This document shows positions 60,064-64,000 of a stretch of 64,000 nucleotides of DNA, in pieces; position 1 is the stretch's first letter, and every line of letters starts with the position of its first letter. The position numbers were made by a program, and so were the translations under genes. The stretch spans positions 1 to 64,000 of the forward strand of contig JAOAFZ010000006.1 in the NCBI GenBank assembly GCA_026415975.1, written 5' to 3'. This stretch comes from Patescibacteria group bacterium (GTDB lineage: Bacteria > Patescibacteriota > Microgenomatia > UBA1406 > GWC2-37-13). Below the pieces are notes generated by a model. The model did no database searches and was not told the origin of the DNA. It worked only from the letters and a program-made list of their open reading frames with translations.

Positions 60064-60084
60064 TCCCCGCGCTTGCGGGGATTT
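60064..60084. terminator. bidirectional intrinsic terminator
   Basis: TCCCCGC-GCTT-GCGGGGA stem-loop, followed by TTT on the plus strand and by a short T-run on the minus strand as well. It lies between the convergent ndk and LamG genes and could serve both. Confidence 0.75.
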
Positions 60085-60134
60085 CTCGTATGGTGAAAAT
60101 TGATAAATCAGTCAATTCGCTATGCCGGACTATA

Positions 60135-63100
60135 TTACTGGGGTCCGAACCGGAGTGCGGATCCTTCGTTCATAATTATTTCCACTTGTCGTGGCGTGAG
60201 AGCATAACTATAAACTCGCACATCGTCCAGAATGGAGGTACTATAGCTGTCGGAACTTGAGGCACCCATCCGAATGGTAGTCGAAGGCGCGGTATCCGCG
60301 ACTGCTGTTTCCGCAGTTGTTGACGATCCGTCCAGTTTTCCGTTCACGTATATTGCGTGTTGATCATTAATCGAGTCGAAAACGCCTACCACATGGTACC
60401 ACTGGCCGGTTACTGGAGTCGTAACGGTTCCGGGGACATCGCGACGCGAAGAACTCCCGTCTCCGGTACGGAACAAAAACCCAAACTTCAGTCCGGATGC
60501 GCCATACGAGTTGTTTAGTGCAAATATACCTGCGCGAGTAAAACCATTGTCATTGACTGCTTCAAAATAATATTGATGAGCATTGCCCGATGTGGGTAGC
60601 GATAATGGCTTCACCCAAAGTGAAATACTGTACTGACTCAAGCCACGCACACTCGCCGTCACCGGTGCACTAATTGTCATGCCTGGCCCGTCGTATGCGA
60701 TCGCAGCACCGAATTTTCCGGCTGCTCCCGCATATCGAGCATGAGCTGCGTTGCCGGATGTGCAGGTACCAGAGCTGGTATAATCGGCTCCACCCGAATA
60801 ACTGAGTGTGCCGTTATGGCTATTGCCTGACGCATCGTAGATCGTGTCCCCCGTGCATTCATCAAATTTCCAGTGGGCAAACGGGGCCCCTCGGTTGTAG
60901 TCCCAAGCGATCTGTGCCGGGGTGCGGGCGTAGTTGAATATCGTAACCTGATCTATAATACCTGCGAAGTATGAATTTACAGTACCACTCAGATCGTCAT
61001 ACGCGCCGATGATTGAATAACCGTTCAGTGGAGAATTCAGGTCGCTATACGTACCGGTAGAAACCGGTTTCCCGTTCATATACATGGTGTAATTACCGGA
61101 ATTCCATGACATACCGACATACGACCAGGTATTGGTGGGTATATTTACGCCCGTATCGGTAGAAGCGAGTGAGCCGAGTCGCAGTGCGAGGTTGCCTGTC
61201 GTTTGCTTGCGGAGGAGGTAGATACGGTTGGTATCCCGATTCCCCATTACGATCATTTCATCGGTACTCGGCGAAGAAACCGTCGGATAAACCCATGCCG
61301 AAATAGTTCCTGTAGTATTGGATAACCCGGTCATTGTACTAACCCGTAAATACGCATTTGTTCCGTTTAGTGATAGTCCCGAACCGAACTTGCCACGCAC
61401 CCAGGTCGGGGAATTCTGGAATGTGGCGGTATTATTGTTCCCCGTGGTATCCGCGACAGATGTCCCGGTGTTCTCGTCAAATTTCCATTCAGCGACGGGA
61501 GGTGTACAACTCGACGTATCCCCGGGAATACAATACGCCCGGTTCTGGTTGAACGAAGGCGTTTTTCCGTCCGACTCTGTAGAAACCGCACCGTAGACCG
61601 CAGTGGAGCTCTGGTTATAAAGAAGCGCAATCTGATCCGCAGTCAAGACGCTGTTGAACACTTTCACTTCGTCGATCGTGCCGGCAAAGGTGCGGTCCCC
61701 GGCGGTGCGGTTGCCGATATTCAGGTTATTTGCTGCATCGGAGTTCACGCTTCCGCTTCCCATGGTCTGGTCGATATAGCTTGCCACTTCTTTCCCGTTC
61801 AGGTACAGCCGGACGATATTATTTGTCGTATCGATGATTCCCGCAACGTGTTGCCAGGTATTCAGCGTAATACTGCCTGAAGCGGCAGTTGCCTGGACCG
61901 GACTAGTTGCGCGTTCGCGGTAAATCCGGAAGGTATTCTGGCCAGTGTTGTTTACGAGAGTAAATCCGAAGACTGTTGAGGTATTTTCCTTTGAAACTAT
62001 GTGCCCGAAGTTTCCCTCCCCCCATCCAGTCGGGTAAATCCATGCGGATACCGTGATAGGGTTGAGGTTATCTATGGTCGAATCTGAGCCGAGGTTGACG
62101 ATGTCATTATTCCCGTCGAAGATAAGCGCGCTGCCGATTTTGCCGGAGCGCGTCCAGCCGGATGTCGAGGTGGCCGGTAATGCGAAGTTGCTCATCGTTC
62201 CGTTCAGGATGCTCCCGGAGTTACCAGCGTTAAAAGCGGTAGTGCCTTGGTTCTCATCGAGTTTCCAGTGCCCCATGGCGGAACTGATAGGAGAGCCCGG
62301 TGCAGGATGTCCCGCGTTATAGTCCTCAATAATTTGCGCTGCAGAGCGGGCGTAATTGTAGAATTTTACATCGTCAATGGGGCCGTTAAAGTATGCGGTT
62401 CCATCAGCGGCTCCGATCATGAAGTCATCCGGATTATTTATGGTCGGCCAGCTTCCGTTGGATGACGATGTTGAGGGCAGAAGCTTACCATCCATGTACA
62501 GGTTCACCGTGTTTGCGGCCCGGTCTGCTACAACGGCGTAATGGTGCCAGTTTCCGTCCGCAATGTCTCCGGTTGAAATTGCTCTGCGATCGCTGGTCCC
62601 GGATGATTGTATACCCCTTGCCACCAATAATTGCCCCGAGGTATTACAGGAGATATCGCCGCAGACTGCCAGACTGTATTGTTCATAGGGAGTGTTGAGT
62701 TGAACTTTTCCAGCGAGAATACTATTCTGGTTTGTATTTGCCGGACGGGCCCACAACATCAGCGACCAGCTGCCCGATTCCGGGTTAAGTACAGCATTAT
62801 CCGGAATGGTCACCGATTCGTTCGTGCCATTGAACTGAAGCGCTCCGCCGAACTTGCCGAGAATCCAGTCGGGGGTGCCATCGAAGGTTCCTGTCAGGCT
62901 ATTGCCACCAATGTCAAATACCGAGGTTCCGATGTTTTCGTCGAATTTCCAGTATGCAGCAGGTTGAGGAGCCCAGGTATACAGTGAAATAATTTCCTGT
63001 TGCGAGAGAGCCCGATTATACACCCTCAGTTCGTCGAGTTGACCGGCATAGTCACCGCCAAGTGATGACGATCCGATGCGGATTCCATCGGTGTTATCTA

Positions 63101-64000
63101 CCACCGGCCACGCGCCGTCGCTGACTGTGGAACCGGCACTTAAAAGTACCCCGTCCCGGTAGGCCAGAATCTGCTGGGATACGGGATCGATAACGACCGT
63201 GAACATGTGCCAGTTCCCGTCCGCAATATCCGCACTCGATAGGAATCGGCGCTCAATGCTTTCGCTTTGCCGGAAGGAAACATAGAGGTTCTGCCCGGTA
63301 CTGGCGCAGTCGATCGCACCGCACATCCCGATTGTTATCTGTTCGGTATCACCGCTACTTTGTGCTTTGGAGAAAAAGTAGTCGGTTTGATTGCTGTCGG
63401 GAGGATTTGCCCAGAAGGAAACAGTATAGGGGCCGCTTCCGGGCCGGAGTACAGCGGAATCGGCAATCGCAATATAGTCTCCTGTTCCGTCGTAGGTGGT
63501 TCCCAGTCCATACCGGGCGATGCCGGTGCTGCCCGCATTCCCTGTCCACGCGCCGTCGAAGCCGTTCCCGGACTGGTCGCAGGTATCGTTGGTACCTCCG
63601 GCACATGTGTTGGCGGATACCTCGTTCATGGGACAGTACACAAGTTGACCGTTACTGATACCACCGAATGATTGAGTCGCTACCTTACTACCCGCCGAGA
63701 CCGCAGTGCCGGCATCTGATCCCGGGACCATTTGGGCATAGATTTGTGCAGTATTCAAAGAGTAATTGAAGAATTTGGTCTCATCTATAAATCCGGTCCA
63801 GCTGTTAAGTTCAGGTCCGCCACCACCGGCGGAACCGCCAACCGAAAACGCTGGGCTCGTTCCGGATAGCGAACCGGTAGCGCTAAGCGACGTATCTTCC
63901 GCTGTCAGTGTGCCGTCTACATATAAACGTATAGCTGATGTACCTTCCTTTACCGCGGTAATATGATGCCACCGGTTGTCGAGATACGTTGCCGTCGTGC
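60135..64000 (-). CDS. giant LamG-repeat surface protein (5' end beyond window)
   Basis: At least 1287 codons; the frame stays open to the window edge, so the N-terminus is missing. It is an array of LamG/concanavalin-like beta-sandwich domains: one partial (reaching YLDNRWHHITAV at the edge) and five complete, each starting with phrases like AYWKFDENIGTS, GHWKLDENQGTT, AEWKFDENTGTS or AHWKFDECTGDT and ending FNYARTPAQIAWDYN. Such arrays bind carbohydrates or proteins and are common in adhesins. It ends NEGSALRFGPQ. The TTG at 63758 is not the start. Confidence 0.85.
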   Translation of the reverse strand, partial: TTATYLDNRWHHITAVKEGTSAIRLYVDGTLTAEDTSLSATGSLSGTSPAFSVGGSAGGGGPELNSWTGFIDETKFFNYSLNTAQIYAQMVPGSDAGTAVSAGSKVATQSFGGISNGQLVYCPMNEVSANTCAGGTNDTCDQSGNGFDGAWTGNAGSTGIARYGLGTTYDGTGDYIAIADSAVLRPGSGPYTVSFWANPPDSNQTDYFFSKAQSSGDTEQITIGMCGAIDCASTGQNLYVSFRQSESIERRFLSSADIADGNWHMFTVVIDPVSQQILAYRDGVLLSAGSTVSDGAWPVVDNTDGIRIGSSSLGGDYAGQLDELRVYNRALSQQEIISLYTWAPQPAAYWKFDENIGTSVFDIGGNSLTGTFDGTPDWILGKFGGALQFNGTNESVTIPDNAVLNPESGSWSLMLWARPANTNQNSILAGKVQLNTPYEQYSLAVCGDISCNTSGQLLVARGIQSSGTSDRRAISTGDIADGNWHHYAVVADRAANTVNLYMDGKLLPSTSSSNGSWPTINNPDDFMIGAADGTAYFNGPIDDVKFYNYARSAAQIIEDYNAGHPAPGSPISSAMGHWKLDENQGTTAFNAGNSGSILNGTMSNFALPATSTSGWTRSGKIGSALIFDGNNDIVNLGSDSTIDNLNPITVSAWIYPTGWGEGNFGHIVSKENTSTVFGFTLVNNTGQNTFRIYRERATSPVQATAASGSITLNTWQHVAGIIDTTNNIVRLYLNGKEVASYIDQTMGSGSVNSDAANNLNIGNRTAGDRTFAGTIDEVKVFNSVLTADQIALLYNQSSTAVYGAVSTESDGKTPSFNQNRAYCIPGDTSSCTPPVAEWKFDENTGTSVADTTGNNNTATFQNSPTWVRGKFGSGLSLNGTNAYLRVSTMTGLSNTTGTISAWVYPTVSSPSTDEMIVMGNRDTNRIYLLRKQTTGNLALRLGSLASTDTGVNIPTNTWSYVGMSWNSGNYTMYMNGKPVSTGTYSDLNSPLNGYSIIGAYDDLSGTVNSYFAGIIDQVTIFNYARTPAQIAWDYNRGAPFAHWKFDECTGDTIYDASGNSHNGTLSYSGGADYTSSGTCTSGNAAHARYAGAAGKFGAAIAYDGPGMTISAPVTASVRGLSQYSISLWVKPLSLPTSGNAHQYYFEAVNDNGFTRAGIFALNNSYGASGLKFGFLFRTGDGSSSRRDVPGTVTTPVTGQWYHVVGVFDSINDQHAIYVNGKLDGSSTTAETAVADTAPSTTIRMGASSSDSYSTSILDDVRVYSYALTPRQVEIIMNEGSALRFGPQ

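Overview
The window looks like one end of an assembled contig from an uncultivated bacterium of the Candidate Phyla Radiation (Patescibacteria), most likely near Microgenomates. This is inferred from gene content: a minimal-looking gene set, very large single-membrane-span surface proteins, archaeal-type coenzyme A genes, a split ComEC, a short leucyl-tRNA synthetase and very tight gene spacing. TGA is used as a stop (for example in four-base ATGA gene overlaps), so the code is standard and not the Gracilibacteria/Absconditabacteria UGA-Gly code. Bases 1-19 are a Nextera/Tn5 mosaic-end adapter, so the first gene is artificially cut.

Layout. 0-6.8 kb: partial membrane protein, dprA, a TatD nuclease, a glycosyltransferase, folA, thyA and a CYTH phosphohydrolase. 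6.8-8.3 kb: an AT-rich gene-free stretch with DnaA-box-like sites. 8.3-14.9 kb: fmt, rho with a long structured leader, a Cys/His-free CsoR-like protein, trxB, a LysM/M23 murein hydrolase and a PaaX-like regulator, then another AT-rich gap. 15.6-21 kb: a catalytic-domain-less recombinase-like protein, a tail-fibre-like surface protein and an O-antigen-ligase/TPR protein. 21-25 kb: a comEA-comEC-MBL competence operon and a surface-protein pair. 25-28.5 kb: secE-nusG-rplK-rplA, then CBS and HEPN proteins. 28.5-41 kb: housekeeping enzymes (transketolase, TyrRS, amidinotransferase, RRM protein, Tgt, a fused CoA-synthesis protein, LeuRS, tRNA-Lys, an M16 peptidase, prepilin peptidase). 41-64 kb: an almost uninterrupted block of secreted or membrane-anchored proteins, broken only by a Fic-like regulator and ndk. 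It contains DUF916-like anchors paired with a recurring partner family, dockerin/cohesin-like and LytR_C-like proteins, Asp-box and LamG repeat giants.

Two themes stand out. First, about thirty genes carry a TANNNT -10 hexamer ending 5-9 bases before the start codon, several with TTGACA 17-18 bases further upstream, and almost no usable Shine-Dalgarno sites. This implies that leaderless transcription is the normal mode, and I used it to choose starts. Second, a two-gene surface module (a partner protein with a conserved C-terminal domain, then a DUF916-like protein with a C-terminal membrane anchor) occurs three times in the same order. dprA, comEA, comEC and prepilin peptidase together indicate DNA uptake by natural transformation with type IV pili.
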